Of a DNA stretch of 64,000 nucleotides, positions 28,611-41,788 are shown piece by piece. This stretch comes from an uncultured Pluralibacter sp. (GTDB lineage Bacteria; Pseudomonadota; Gammaproteobacteria; Enterobacterales; Enterobacteriaceae): contig NZ_CAJYMB010000088.1 in assembly GCF_913775985.1 (NCBI RefSeq), positions 40,556 to 104,555 on the forward strand. Direction: 5' to 3'. A program made the translations under genes and the position numbers. Positions within the stretch are counted from its first letter, which is position 1; each line of letters opens with the position of its first letter. The notes beneath the pieces were generated by a model. It saw only the letters and a list, made by a program, of their open reading frames with translations, ran no database searches and was not told where the DNA came from.

Positions 28611-31043
28611 ATGAGTGTGAATGCGCAGGCAGAAGCGAAAAGTCGCCAGCTGCACAAGTTTGGCGGCAGTAGCCTGGCAGATGTGAAGTGTTATCTGCGC
28701 GTAGCGGGCATCATGGCCGAGCACTCGCAGCCTGAAGATATGATGGTGGTGTCCGCCGCGGGCAGCACCACAAACCAGCTGATTAACTGGCTGAAGCTCA
28801 GCCAGAGCGACAGGCTCTCCGCGCATCAGGTGCAGCAAACCCTGCGGCGCTATCAAACCGAGCTGGTGGCCGGTCTTCTGCCGGCAGAGGTCGCGGATGA
28901 GCTGATTAGCGAATTTATTCACGATCTGGAGCGCCTGGCGGCGCTGCTGGATGGCGGTATTAACGACGCGGTGTATGCCGAAGTGGTGGGCCACGGCGAA
29001 ATCTGGTCCGCGCGGCTGATGGCTGCAGTTCTACAGCAGCAGGGCATGCCGGCGGCGTGGCTCGACGCCAGAACCTTCCTGCGCGCCGAGCGCGCCGCCC
29101 AGCCCCAGGTCGATGAAGGCCTCTCTTTCCCGCTGCTCCAGCAGCTGCTGGCCCAGCATCCGCACAAGCGGCTGGTGGTGACCGGCTTTATCAGCCGCAG
29201 CAGCGCCGGCGAAACGGTGTTGCTGGGCCGCAACGGCTCCGACTATTCGGCGACACAAATTGGCGCCCTGGCGGGCGTTTCCCGCGTTACCATCTGGAGC
29301 GACGTAGCCGGGGTTTACAGCGCCGACCCGCGCAAAGTGAAAGATGCCTGCCTGCTGCCGCTGCTGCGTCTCGACGAGGCCAGCGAGCTGGCACGCCTGG
29401 CCGCACCGGTGCTGCACGCCCGCACGCTTCAGCCAGTATCCGGCAGCGATATCGACCTCCAGCTGCGCTGCAGCTATACGCCGGATCAGGGCTCTACCCG
29501 CATCGAGCGCGTGCTGGCCTCCGGCACCGGGGCGCGGATCGTCACCAGCCACGATGACGTCTGCCTGATCGAGTTTCAGGTTCCCGCCGGGCAGGACTTC
29601 AAGCTGGCGCAAAAAGAGCTCGATTTAATCCTCAAGCGCGGGCAGATCCGCCCGCTGGCAGTGGGCGTACATACCGATCGCCATCTGCTGCAGTTCTGCT
29701 ACACCAGCGAAGTGGCGGACAGCGCCCTGAAGCTGCTGGACGAGGCCGGTCTGCCGGGCGAGCTGCGGCTGCGTCAGGGACTGGCGCTGGTGGCGATGGT
29801 CGGCGCGGGCGTTACCCGCAATCCGCTGCACTGCCACCGCTTCTGGCAGCAGCTTAAAGGCCAGCCGGTGGAGTTTACCTGGCAGTCGGAAGAGGGCATT
29901 AGCCTGGTGGCGCTGCTGCGCACCGGCCCGACCGAAAGCCTGATCCAGGGCCTGCACCAGTCGCTGTTCCGCGCCGAAAAGCGCATCGGCCTGGTGCTGT
30001 TTGGCAAAGGCAATATCGGTTCCCGCTGGCTGGAGCTGTTTGCCCGGGAGCAGAGTTCGCTCTCCGCGCGCACCGGCTTTGAATTTGTTCTGGCGGGCGT
30101 GGTGGACAGCAGCCGCAGCCTGCTGAGCTATGAAGGGCTGGATGCCAGTCGGGCGCTGGCATTCTTTAATGACGAGGCCGTCGAGCAGGATGAGGAGTCG
30201 CTGTTTCTGTGGATGCGCGCGCATCCGTATGACGACCTGGTGGTGCTGGACGTCACCGCCAGCGAGCAGCTGGCCGATCAGTACCTCGATTTCGCCAGCC
30301 ACGGCTTCCACGTGATCAGCGCCAACAAGCTCGCCGGTGCCAGCACCAGCGATAAGTACCGCCAGATCCACGACGCCTTTGAAAAAACCGGCCGTCACTG
30401 GCTGTATAACGCCACCGTCGGCGCGGGCCTGCCGGTGAACTACACCGTACGCGATCTGCGCGACAGCGGGGACAGCATTCTCTCCATCAGCGGTATCTTC
30501 TCCGGCACCCTCTCCTGGTTGTTCCTGCAGTTCGACGGCACGGTGCCGTTTACCGAGCTGGTGGATCAGGCCTGGCAGCAGGGGCTGACTGAGCCGGATC
30601 CGCGCGTCGATCTTTCCGGCAAAGACGTGATGCGTAAGCTGGTGATCCTCGCCCGCGAGGCGGGCTACGACATCGAGCCGGATCAGGTTCGCGTTGAGTC
30701 GCTGGTACCGGCCCACTGCGAAGAGGAATCCGTCGATCACTTCTTTGAGAACTGCGACGAACTTAACGAGCAGATGATCCAGCGGCTGGAAGCCGCGCAG
30801 GAGATGGGGCTGGTGCTGCGCTACGTGGCGCGCTTTGACGCCAGCGGCAAGGCGCGGGTCGGCGTGGAAGCCGTCCGCCCCGAGCATCCGCTGGCGGCAC
30901 TGCTGCCGTGCGACAACGTCTTTGCCATTGAAAGCCGCTGGTATCGCGATAACCCGCTGGTGATCCGCGGACCGGGCGCCGGCCGGGACGTTACCGCCGG
31001 GGCGATTCAGTCCGATATTAACCGCCTGGCGCAGCTGCTGTAG
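28611..31043 (+). CDS. metL: Bifunctional aspartokinase II / homoserine dehydrogenase II
   Basis: An 810-residue fusion catalysing the first and third steps from aspartate to homoserine. The N-terminal kinase begins with KFGGSSLADVKCYLRV and includes GRNGSDYSATQIGALA; a regulatory ACT-like region follows (about 300-450). The C-terminal dehydrogenase has the NAD-binding LVLFGKGNIGSRWLELF (about residue 463) and NATVGAGLPVNYTVRDL. It is the methionine-regulated isoform, identified by its place behind metB and by length. Confidence 0.97.
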   Translation: MSVNAQAEAKSRQLHKFGGSSLADVKCYLRVAGIMAEHSQPEDMMVVSAAGSTTNQLINWLKLSQSDRLSAHQVQQTLRRYQTELVAGLLPAEVADELISEFIHDLERLAALLDGGINDAVYAEVVGHGEIWSARLMAAVLQQQGMPAAWLDARTFLRAERAAQPQVDEGLSFPLLQQLLAQHPHKRLVVTGFISRSSAGETVLLGRNGSDYSATQIGALAGVSRVTIWSDVAGVYSADPRKVKDACLLPLLRLDEASELARLAAPVLHARTLQPVSGSDIDLQLRCSYTPDQGSTRIERVLASGTGARIVTSHDDVCLIEFQVPAGQDFKLAQKELDLILKRGQIRPLAVGVHTDRHLLQFCYTSEVADSALKLLDEAGLPGELRLRQGLALVAMVGAGVTRNPLHCHRFWQQLKGQPVEFTWQSEEGISLVALLRTGPTESLIQGLHQSLFRAEKRIGLVLFGKGNIGSRWLELFAREQSSLSARTGFEFVLAGVVDSSRSLLSYEGLDASRALAFFNDEAVEQDEESLFLWMRAHPYDDLVVLDVTASEQLADQYLDFASHGFHVISANKLAGASTSDKYRQIHDAFEKTGRHWLYNATVGAGLPVNYTVRDLRDSGDSILSISGIFSGTLSWLFLQFDGTVPFTELVDQAWQQGLTEPDPRVDLSGKDVMRKLVILAREAGYDIEPDQVRVESLVPAHCEEESVDHFFENCDELNEQMIQRLEAAQEMGLVLRYVARFDASGKARVGVEAVRPEHPLAALLPCDNVFAIESRWYRDNPLVIRGPGAGRDVTAGAIQSDINRLAQLL

Positions 31044-31050
31044 TTTTAAC

Positions 31051-31075
31051 GCCTCTCTCTTTCCCGGAGAGAGGC
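31051..31075 (+). terminator. Hairpin after metL
   Basis: GCCTCTCTC/GGAGAGAGGC stem with a short loop, eight bases after the metL stop. No T run follows (ATCATTCTG), so termination efficiency is uncertain. Confidence 0.55.
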
Positions 31076-31169
31076 ATCATTCTGTCTGAAAAGCCCCCCG
31101 CTTTAGTTCACACTTTCCTCTCAACGCCCCTCTTTTTTCTGTTGACGACATTGCCCTTTTCCGTCATTT

Positions 31170-31201
31170 TTACATCTGGACGTCTAAACGTATAGAAGTT
31201 C
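31170..31201. promoter_or_regulatory. Tandem met boxes upstream of metF
   Basis: Four adjoining 8-mers: TTACATCT, GGACGTCT, AAACGTAT, AGAAGTTC. GGACGTCT matches seven of eight consensus bases. They lie 61-92 bases before metF, the same distance as at metB. Confidence 0.85.
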
Positions 31202-31258
31202 ACAGCACAGCAAAACATCATAATAGCGCTCGACGGCAATCAACTAAGACAGAGGTAG

Positions 31259-34699
<3,441 letters not shown>

Positions 34700-34710
34700 T
34701 CCCCGCCTGA

Positions 34711-34748
34711 ACCACCGCAGTGCGTGAATAACCACACGCACTGTGGTG
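34711..34748 (+). terminator. katG terminator
   Basis: ACCACCGCAGTGCGTG pairs with CACGCACTGTGGTGT around an eight-base loop, followed by TTTTTAT. 12 bases after the katG stop. Confidence 0.85.
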
Positions 34749-34808
34749 TTTTTATTTGTCCGCCAGCGTATAGTTTCCTGGAAAACTCATACAGCTATCG
34801 GATTTATC

Positions 34809-35729
34809 ATGACTGTCTCAGGAAAGAGCAACCCGCTGGCAATCAGCGGTCTTATCATTCTTACTATCATCTGGAGCTACAGCTGGATTGTGATGAAGCA
34901 GGTAACGCCCTACATCGGCGCCTTCGACTTCACCGCGATCCGCTTTATTTTTGGCGCGCTGGTGCTGTTTGCCGTGATGCTGGCGCGCCGCCGCGGCCTG
35001 CACCCAACGCCTTTTCGCTATACCTTCGCTATCGCCCTGCTGCAAACCTGCGGCATGATTGGGCTCGCCCAGTGGGCGCTGGTCAGCGGCGGGGCGGGCA
35101 AAGTGGCGATCCTGAGTTACACCATGCCGTTCTGGGTGGTGATTATGGCGGCGCTTTTCCTGCGCGAGCGCATGCGCCGTCTGCAGTACGCCGCCATCCT
35201 TCTCGCCGCCGCAGGACTGGTCCTGGTGCTGCAACCCTGGCAGCTCGACATGGCTTCTTTGCAGAGCGCGCTGCTGGCGATTGCGTCCGGCATCAGCTGG
35301 GGCGCCAGCGCTATCGTGGCGAAACGCATGTATGCCCGGCATCCGCGCATAGACCTGCTTTCTCTCACCAGCTGGCAAATGCTGTATGCGGCAGTAGTAA
35401 TGAGCATTATAGCCCTGATGGTGCCGCAGCGGCCAATCGTGTGGGATCCGAAGGTGATTTTTGCGCTGGCGTACAGCGCGATTCTGGCCACCGCGCTGGC
35501 GTGGAGCCTGTGGCTGTTCGTGCTGCGTAACCTGCCAGCCAGCATTGCCAGCCTGAGTACACTGGCGGTACCGGTATGCGGCGTGCTTTTTTCGTGGTGG
35601 CTTTTAGGTGAGAACCCCGGTGCCGTTGAAGGTGCCGGGGTTGTGTTGATTGTCCTGGCGCTGGCAATAATTAGCCTGAAAAAGCGCCCGCCGCGGGTGC
35701 AGCGGGCGGCTGAAACGCTACGCCGCTAG
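34809..35729 (+). CDS. yijE: EamA/DMT-family exporter YijE (cystine exporter)
   Basis: A 306-residue inner-membrane protein with ten hydrophobic segments in two EamA repeats. It matches YijE, reported as a cystine exporter in E. coli. Conserved stretches include [32 protein letters not shown] and the second-repeat [17 protein letters not shown]. The ATG at 34809 gives the E. coli N-terminal pattern; a longer frame from 34743 overlaps the katG terminator. Converges on gldA with two bases between stops; yijF, found between them in E. coli, is absent. Confidence 0.93.
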   Translation: MTVSGKSNPLAISGLIILTIIWSYSWIVMKQVTPYIGAFDFTAIRFIFGALVLFAVMLARRRGLHPTPFRYTFAIALLQTCGMIGLAQWALVSGGAGKVAILSYTMPFWVVIMAALFLRERMRRLQYAAILLAAAGLVLVLQPWQLDMASLQSALLAIASGISWGASAIVAKRMYARHPRIDLLSLTSWQMLYAAVVMSIIALMVPQRPIVWDPKVIFALAYSAILATALAWSLWLFVLRNLPASIASLSTLAVPVCGVLFSWWLLGENPGAVEGAGVVLIVLALAIISLKKRPPRVQRAAETLRR

Positions 35730-35731
35730 CC

Positions 35732-36835
35732 TTATTCCCATTCCTCCAGGAAACGCTGGCCGTACTGGTCAGCCACCAGCAGGGCGGCGTAGACCTGATC
35801 CGGCGTTGCGCCGCCCGGCATATTGTGGATGGTTTCGCCCTCGGCGCAGGCCGCTTCCGCCACAATACGCATTTTCGCCGGAATGTCCTTTTTGATGTCC
35901 AGCTGGGCCAGCGTAATCGGCAGGCCGACAGCGTGGCACAGGGCGGCGGCGGTCTCTATCTCTTCTGCCGGGGCGTTTTCCAGCACCAGCTGGGTGAGCG
36001 TGCCGAACGCCACTTTCTCGCCGTGATAGTAGTGGTGCGCATCGGGAATGGCGGTCAGGCCGTTATGAATAGCGTGGGCCGCCGCCAGGCCGCCGCTCTC
36101 AAAGCCGACGCCGCTCAGATAGGTGTTGGCTTCAATAATGCGCTCCAGCGCCGGTGTTACGACGTGCTGTTCGGCGGCGAGCATCGCTTTTTCACCTTCT
36201 TCAATCAGCGTGTTGTAGCACAGCTCGGCCAGCGCCAGCGCGGCCAGCGTACACTTACCGCCCGCCATCGTGGTTGCGCCGCTGCGGGAGCAGGCGCGGG
36301 CTTCAAACCAGGTGGCCAGCGCGTCGCCGATCCCGGCGGCCAGCAGGCGCGCGGGTGCCCCGGCGACAATTTTGGTGTCCACAATAACCAGATTAGGGTT
36401 GTGCGGCAGCATCAGATAGCGATCGAACTCGCCGCTGTCGGTATAGATGACCGACAGGGCGCTGCACGGCGCATCGGTAGAGGCAATGGTCGGCGCCACG
36501 GCGACCGGCACGCCCATAAAGTGGGCCAGCGCCTTGGCGGTATCCAGCGTTTTACCGCCGCCAATGCCCAGCACCGCTTCGCAGCCCGCTTTTTCTGCAA
36601 TAACGCGCAGGCGATCGATTTCATTTTGCGAGCACTCGCCGCCGAACGGCACGATTTCCAGCGCCAGTCCGCCCGCGCGACCGCTCTCCTCCAGGGCACC
36701 CTGCGCGAAGCCGAGCACGAACTTATCGCCGACCACCAGCCAGCGGGCCGCCATCGGTTTGAGATAGTCGCCGAGGCGGGTAATCACGTCAGCGCCCTGA
36801 ATGTACTTTCCGGGAGATTGAATAATGCGATCCAT
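35732..36835 (-). CDS. gldA: Glycerol dehydrogenase
   Basis: A 367-residue zinc- and NAD-dependent dehydrogenase converting glycerol to dihydroxyacetone; it also acts on 1,2-propanediol and hydroxyacetone. NAD binding: [17 protein letters not shown] (about residue 92). Zinc ligands: Asp in [14 protein letters not shown] and His in [11 protein letters not shown] and [11 protein letters not shown]. The start at 36835 gives [16 protein letters not shown] as in E. coli. It is third in the ptsA-fsaB-gldA transcript, ten bases after fsaB. Confidence 0.97.
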   Translation of the reverse strand: MDRIIQSPGKYIQGADVITRLGDYLKPMAARWLVVGDKFVLGFAQGALEESGRAGGLALEIVPFGGECSQNEIDRLRVIAEKAGCEAVLGIGGGKTLDTAKALAHFMGVPVAVAPTIASTDAPCSALSVIYTDSGEFDRYLMLPHNPNLVIVDTKIVAGAPARLLAAGIGDALATWFEARACSRSGATTMAGGKCTLAALALAELCYNTLIEEGEKAMLAAEQHVVTPALERIIEANTYLSGVGFESGGLAAAHAIHNGLTAIPDAHHYYHGEKVAFGTLTQLVLENAPAEEIETAAALCHAVGLPITLAQLDIKKDIPAKMRIVAEAACAEGETIHNMPGGATPDQVYAALLVADQYGQRFLEEWE

Positions 36836-36845
36836 ACGATTTTCC

Positions 36846-37508
36846 TTAAAGGTTGATGCTGCCAAATGCCGTGTTCCAGTCAGATTCAAACTTCTCTATT
36901 GCCGACTCTACCGCGGGCGTGTTGAGCATTTGTTGCGCTACATCTAAAGGAAGCGTGATCGCTTCACAGCCTGCCAGCAGGCAGTCCAGCGCCTGGCGAG
37001 GGGTTTTAAAGCTCGCCGCCAGCACTTTACTGTGGGGGGCGTGCAGTTCCAGCAGCGTTTGCAGCTCCTGGACTGTGCGGATACCGTCGCCGCCCTGGGC
37101 GTCTATGCGGTTGACGTAAGGGGCGACATATTTTGCTCCGGCCAACGCCGCCAGCAGGCCCTGCGCGGCACTGTATACGGCGGTGCCAAGTGTCGGAATA
37201 CCCTCTTTTTTGAGCTGTTTGATGGCGGTGAGTCCTTCCGCGGTCACCGGAATTTTTACCACGATGCCCGGCAGCGCGTTGCTCAGTCGTTTCGCCTCCG
37301 CCACCATGCCGGCCGCGTCCCGGCTCATGGTTTGGGCGAACAGCGTACCCTCTTCTCCGATAGCGTTACGCAGGCGGGGCAGCACCTCCCAGAGAGACTC
37401 TTTACCGCTGGCGACGATGCTGGGATTAGTGGTCACGCCCGCGATAGGGAAAATGCGTGCCAGGCGGTCAACTTCCGCTACATTGGCGGTATCCAGATAC
37501 AGTTCCAT
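36846..37508 (-). CDS. fsaB: Fructose-6-phosphate aldolase
   Basis: A 220-residue class I aldolase of the transaldolase family; it splits fructose 6-phosphate to dihydroxyacetone and glyceraldehyde 3-phosphate, or makes the reverse bond. The Schiff-base Lys85 is in [12 protein letters not shown]; the N-terminal [13 protein letters not shown] and the [16 protein letters not shown] region match FsaB rather than FsaA by context. It lies between ptsA and gldA, which could use the dihydroxyacetone. Confidence 0.95.
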   Translation of the reverse strand: MELYLDTANVAEVDRLARIFPIAGVTTNPSIVASGKESLWEVLPRLRNAIGEEGTLFAQTMSRDAAGMVAEAKRLSNALPGIVVKIPVTAEGLTAIKQLKKEGIPTLGTAVYSAAQGLLAALAGAKYVAPYVNRIDAQGGDGIRTVQELQTLLELHAPHSKVLAASFKTPRQALDCLLAGCEAITLPLDVAQQMLNTPAVESAIEKFESDWNTAFGSINL

Positions 37509-37519
37509 GTCGTTTCCTC

Positions 37520-40021
37520 TTAAAGTTCTAGTTCGCGTTGCAGCAGGCTGGCAATCGCCTGCGCGGAGTCAGCATTGACCAGCGCGCTGCGGAATTCTTC
37601 GTGCATTATCCGCCGGGCCAGGCGGGAGAAAATGCGCATATGCTGATCGCCGGCGGCGTGTTTATTAAGGGTCAGCATAATGATGAACTGCGCCTCTTCG
37701 TCGCCCCAGCGCACCGGTGCGGCCAGGCGCGCCACGCTGATGGTGGATTGTTCAATGTGTTCTGACTTGCTGTGCGGAATGGCGAAGCTGAAGCCGAGCC
37801 CGGTGGAGAATACCGCCTCGCGCGCCCACAGATCGGCCTCCAGCTTGCGCGGGTAGCGGCAGCGTCCGGCGAGCAGCAGGTTATCGGTCATGCCTTTCAG
37901 CACCTCTTCTTTGCTGCGCCAGTCGCTGTCGAGGGTAATGCACTCAGCGCTAACCAGCGGCGCGTCCTGCTGAGTCATGCGGAACTGCGCCAGCAGGTGT
38001 TCAACCTCCAGCGAGGTGCGGCAGGACATAGCCTGATTGAGCAGCTGGCGGCAGGCGCGGCTATCAAGCTGGGCCATCCGCGCTTTGGCGGCGGGAATGG
38101 AGGGCGCGCTCATGCTGATTTCATCCAGCCCGAGTCCAATGAGCAGCGGAAGCACGGAACCTTTTGCCCCCAGTTCGCCGCACAGCCCAATCCATTTGCC
38201 CTGCCGGTGAACCGCCTGCACCGCAAAGTCCAGCGCCCGCAGGAACGCCGGATTCAGGCTGTTGTAGTGGCGGGTTACTTTCGCGTTATCGCGATCGACG
38301 GCCAGCAGGTACTGCGTCAGATCGTTGCTGCCGATGCTAAAGAAGTCGATCTCCTCGCAGCACTGGTCGATGATAAACATCACGGAAGGGACTTCCAGCA
38401 TAATGCCAAGCGGGATTTTCTCATCAAACGGGACGTGCTCGCTGCGCAGCTGCTGTTTGGCATCCGCCAGTTTCTCTTTGACCCACAAGATCTCCTCCAT
38501 TGAGGAGATCATCGGGATCATGATCTTCAGGCTGCCGTGGGCGGAGGCCCGCAGGATCGCCCGCAGCTGGGTGGTAAACAGTCCGGCATACTCTTCATAG
38601 ATGCGCACCGCGCGATAGCCGAGAAACGGGTTGGCTTCGGCGGGAATATTCAGGTAGTCGACGGGTTTGTCGCCGCCGATATCCATCGTGCGTACGATAA
38701 TGCTGCGCCCGCGCGCCGACTCCAGCGCCTGACAGAAAATGTTGTACAGTTCGCTCTCTCCCGGAGCGCTGGCCCGGTCCATATACAGCATCTCAGTGCG
38801 AAACAGGCCAACCGCCTCGGCGCCATTGCTGAATGCGGCCTGGCCTTCAATAGCGTGGGCGATATTGGCGGCAACTTCCATACGGATGCCGTCAGCGGTT
38901 CGCCCTTCCTGAGTTAGCCAGATCTGCTGCTGCTCGCGCAGCGCTTCCTGCACCCGCGCCTCCTGCTGATAGTAGCGGGCAATAGCGGCGTCGGGTGCGA
39001 CGACCACTGCTCCGGCATTGCCGTCTATGTAGACGGTCTGCTGCAGGTGCGGCGCCAGCGCCGCCATATCCACGCCGACCAGGGTGGGAATATTAAACGA
39101 GCGGGCCAGAATAACCGTGTGGGAAGTGGTGCCGCCGCTTTTCAGCAGCAGTCCTTTCAGCAGCGTTTTATCCAGTTCCAGGAACTGGCTGGGCGTGAGT
39201 TCCTCGGCCATGCAGATGGCGGGCTGCGTGAGCTTGCCGGGGGCCGGGAAGCGCTGCTCGCCGTAAATGTGCTGGAGAAGCTGAAAACAGACATCGCGCA
39301 CGTCCAGCGCGCGCTCCTGCAGATAGCTGCTGCTGGATTGAGAGAATTCATCGCAAAAGTGACCGGCGCTGTTAACAATTGCCCCGGCGCAGCTTAGCCC
39401 GCGCGTGACGCCTGCCAGCAGATGTTCACGCAGGGAAACGTCTCCCGCCAGCGAGCGGTGCGCCTCAAGGATAGCGGTGGTGGTGCCGTCGCTGTCGAGC
39501 AGGCGGAACTCAATGCTCCTGACAAGCTGCGCCAGACCTCTATCCAGCATAGCCTGCTCGGCCCCGGCGTCTTTTGCCGCCGGCAGCTCGCCCAGCGCGT
39601 TGAGATCGAGCGACGCCAGCAGCGTTAGCGCGCCGCCGGCGCTGCCGCCGCAGACCGGGCGGGCACGAAACAGCTGCGGATTGAGGTTGGTGAGCGATAC
39701 CGGCAGCGGCGTCAGCTCGCTGCTTTTCTCCACCGCCAGCGGCGCATCGCAGTGGGGAAATTCATCCCGCAGCCACTGGCTCAGGCGCTGATGGGCGGCC
39801 TGTTCGTCGGGGCCATCAATCAGCAACCGGCAGCTGTCGCCCGCCAGCGTATCGGTACCGATGAGCGCTAGCGCGCTTTTGGCGCTGCCTTTGCGATCGG
39901 TGCGTAAATTGTGCCACGCGATCTGCGAGGTAAACGTATTGCACAGCGTCTCAACGTGGCTCGCCGGGCGGGCATGGACGCCGTTGGGCAGCTCACAGGT
40001 AAATTCGACAATCAGGGCCAT
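37520..40021 (-). CDS. ptsA: Multiphosphoryl transfer protein (HPr-EI-EIIA-Fru)
   Basis: An 833-residue PTS fusion protein. The N-terminal HPr domain has the phosphorylatable His in [13 protein letters not shown] (about residue 16). The EI domain has its active His in [14 protein letters not shown] (about 298) and the PEP-binding [16 protein letters not shown]. The C-terminal IIA domain has the His in [12 protein letters not shown] (about 747). It can carry phosphate from PEP to a IIB without the general PTS proteins. It heads the ptsA-fsaB-gldA operon and is divergent from the IIC/IIB genes frwC/frwB, its likely partners. Confidence 0.95.
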   Translation of the reverse strand: MALIVEFTCELPNGVHARPASHVETLCNTFTSQIAWHNLRTDRKGSAKSALALIGTDTLAGDSCRLLIDGPDEQAAHQRLSQWLRDEFPHCDAPLAVEKSSELTPLPVSLTNLNPQLFRARPVCGGSAGGALTLLASLDLNALGELPAAKDAGAEQAMLDRGLAQLVRSIEFRLLDSDGTTTAILEAHRSLAGDVSLREHLLAGVTRGLSCAGAIVNSAGHFCDEFSQSSSSYLQERALDVRDVCFQLLQHIYGEQRFPAPGKLTQPAICMAEELTPSQFLELDKTLLKGLLLKSGGTTSHTVILARSFNIPTLVGVDMAALAPHLQQTVYIDGNAGAVVVAPDAAIARYYQQEARVQEALREQQQIWLTQEGRTADGIRMEVAANIAHAIEGQAAFSNGAEAVGLFRTEMLYMDRASAPGESELYNIFCQALESARGRSIIVRTMDIGGDKPVDYLNIPAEANPFLGYRAVRIYEEYAGLFTTQLRAILRASAHGSLKIMIPMISSMEEILWVKEKLADAKQQLRSEHVPFDEKIPLGIMLEVPSVMFIIDQCCEEIDFFSIGSNDLTQYLLAVDRDNAKVTRHYNSLNPAFLRALDFAVQAVHRQGKWIGLCGELGAKGSVLPLLIGLGLDEISMSAPSIPAAKARMAQLDSRACRQLLNQAMSCRTSLEVEHLLAQFRMTQQDAPLVSAECITLDSDWRSKEEVLKGMTDNLLLAGRCRYPRKLEADLWAREAVFSTGLGFSFAIPHSKSEHIEQSTISVARLAAPVRWGDEEAQFIIMLTLNKHAAGDQHMRIFSRLARRIMHEEFRSALVNADSAQAIASLLQRELEL

Positions 40022-40325
40022 TTCTCTTCTCCGACAAAGTGTGCTCGCTACAGCATAAGAGCCTGCCGCCGTGTGCTGCTATGTGACAAATCTGCCAAAA
40101 GCTGGACAAATGTAATATCAGCCCCAAAGTGCGAGGCAGCTCTCATATCCCAATTCTCGGTGCATGTGGGTTATCTCAGGAACTTATGAGGCGGATCGCA
40201 TTTTTTAACTGACATTACAAAAGTCCAGTAAATCGCCTTTTTATCCACTGTCTGCGTTCGGCCGGATTGCCTATTGTTTTCCATAACGTTATTACGGATA
40301 GGGCGACACCGCCCGGGAGCAACGA
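40022..40325. other. ptsA-frwC divergent regulatory region
   Basis: This 304-base spacer must contain promoters for both operons. A CRP-like site is listed at 40185-40200. No recognisable operator for YijO, the nearby AraC-type regulator, could be delimited. Confidence 0.5.
40185..40200. promoter_or_regulatory. CRP-like site between ptsA and frwC
   Basis: TATGA-GGCGGA-TCGCA matches eight of ten CRP consensus bases with the correct six-base spacer. It is central in the divergent region of a sugar-transport cluster. Confidence 0.45.
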
Positions 40326-41405
40326 ATGAATGAGCTGGTGCAGATCTTAAAGAACACCCGGCAGCACTTGATGACCGGTGTCTCGCACATGATCCCCTTT
40401 GTTGTCGCTGGGGGTATTTTGCTGGCGGTTTCCGTCATGCTGTACGGCAAAGGCGCGGTACCGGATGCGGTAAGCGATCCCAATCTTAAAAAGCTGTTCG
40501 ATATTGGCGTTGCCGGGCTGACGCTGATGGTGCCTTTTCTCGCCGCTTACATCGGCTACTCCATTGCAGAGCGATCCGCACTGGCGCCCTGCGCCATCGG
40601 TGCCTGGGTGGGTAACAGCTTCGGCGCCGGTTTTTTTGGCGCGCTGATCGCCGGCATTATTGGCGGCATTGTTGTCCACTACCTGAAGAAAATCCGGGTG
40701 CATAAGGTGTTGCGCTCGGTCATGCCGATTTTCGTTATCCCCATTGTGGGTACCTTTATTACCGCCGGCATCATGATGTGGGGGCTTGGCGAACCGGTGG
40801 GAGCGCTGACAGCCAGCCTGACCGCGTGGCTGCAGGGAATGCAGCAGGGCAGCATCGTGCTGCTGGCGGTGGTCATGGGGTTGATGCTGGCCTTTGATAT
40901 GGGCGGCCCGGTTAATAAAGTTGCCTACGCGTTTATGCTGATTTGCGTGGCGCAGGGGGTTTATAGCGTCGTAGCCATTGCAGCGGTGGGGATCTGTATT
41001 CCGCCGCTGGGTCTCGGACTGGCGACGCTTATCGGGCGCAAGAATTTCACCCCGGAAGAGCGTGAAGCCGGCAAGGCGGCACTGGTGATGGGCTGTGTTG
41101 GCGTGACCGAAGGCGCTATTCCCTTTGCCGCCTCCGATCCGCTGCGCGTCATTCCTTCCATCATGCTGGGGTCCGTCTGCGGCGCCGTTACCGTGGCGCT
41201 GACGGGTGCCCAGTGCTATGCGGGCTGGGGCGGGCTGATTGTTCTGCCGGTGGTTGAGGGCAAACTTGGCTATATCGCTGCTATTGCCATCGGCGCCGGC
41301 GTAACGGCTGTTAGCGTTAATCTGCTTAAGAGTCTGGCACGCAAGCGTGCGCCGCAGGCAAATGAGCAGGATGACGATCTGGATTTGGATTTTGAGATTA
41401 ACTAA
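40326..41405 (+). CDS. frwC: Fructose-type PTS permease IIC subunit
   Basis: A 359-residue inner-membrane channel of a fructose-like PTS. It starts MNELVQILKNTRQHLMTGVS and has eight to ten hydrophobic segments. The GCVGVTEGAIPFAASDPL motif is the sugar-binding loop of IIC-Fru proteins. Substrate unknown. It leads the frwC-frwB-pflD-pflC-frwD operon, 14 bases before frwB. Confidence 0.95.
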   Translation: MNELVQILKNTRQHLMTGVSHMIPFVVAGGILLAVSVMLYGKGAVPDAVSDPNLKKLFDIGVAGLTLMVPFLAAYIGYSIAERSALAPCAIGAWVGNSFGAGFFGALIAGIIGGIVVHYLKKIRVHKVLRSVMPIFVIPIVGTFITAGIMMWGLGEPVGALTASLTAWLQGMQQGSIVLLAVVMGLMLAFDMGGPVNKVAYAFMLICVAQGVYSVVAIAAVGICIPPLGLGLATLIGRKNFTPEEREAGKAALVMGCVGVTEGAIPFAASDPLRVIPSIMLGSVCGAVTVALTGAQCYAGWGGLIVLPVVEGKLGYIAAIAIGAGVTAVSVNLLKSLARKRAPQANEQDDDLDLDFEIN

Positions 41406-41419
41406 GCGAGGAGATCACC

Positions 41420-41740
41420 ATGACTAAAATTATCGCCGTTACCGCCTGCCCTTCCGGCGTCGCGCATACCTACATGGCCGCTGAAGCGCTGGAGAGTGCC
41501 GCAAAAGCCCGGGGCTGGGAAGTTAAAGTTGAAACCCAGGGTTCAATTGGCCTGGAGAACGAGCTAACAGCTGATGATGTGGCTGCAGCCGATATGGTGA
41601 TTCTAACCAAGGATATCGGCATCAAGTTTGAGGAGCGCTTTGCCGGGAAAACCATCGTGCGCGTCAATATCAGCGATGCGGTTAAGCGTGCCGATGCCAT
41701 CATGAACAAAATCAACGCGCATCTCTCGCAAACAGCCTAA
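41420..41740 (+). CDS. frwB: Fructose-type PTS IIB subunit
   Basis: A 106-residue cytoplasmic IIB-Fru protein. The phosphorylated Cys is residue 10 in VTACPSGVAHTYMAAEAL. VKVETQGSIGLENEL follows as in the family. It passes phosphate from a IIA domain (probably that of PtsA) to the sugar moving through FrwC. AGGAGATCACC before the ATG is a clear ribosome-binding site. Confidence 0.95.
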   Translation: MTKIIAVTACPSGVAHTYMAAEALESAAKARGWEVKVETQGSIGLENELTADDVAAADMVILTKDIGIKFEERFAGKTIVRVNISDAVKRADAIMNKINAHLSQTA

Positions 41741-41788
41741 CCTTTGCCCGCCCGGTCGGGCGGGTCTGCATTTTTACAGGAGTTCCTC

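Noticed and set aside
29625..30887. Open frame of 420 codons on the minus strand opposite metL
   Set aside because: metL is fully conserved; this frame is its antisense shadow without motifs.
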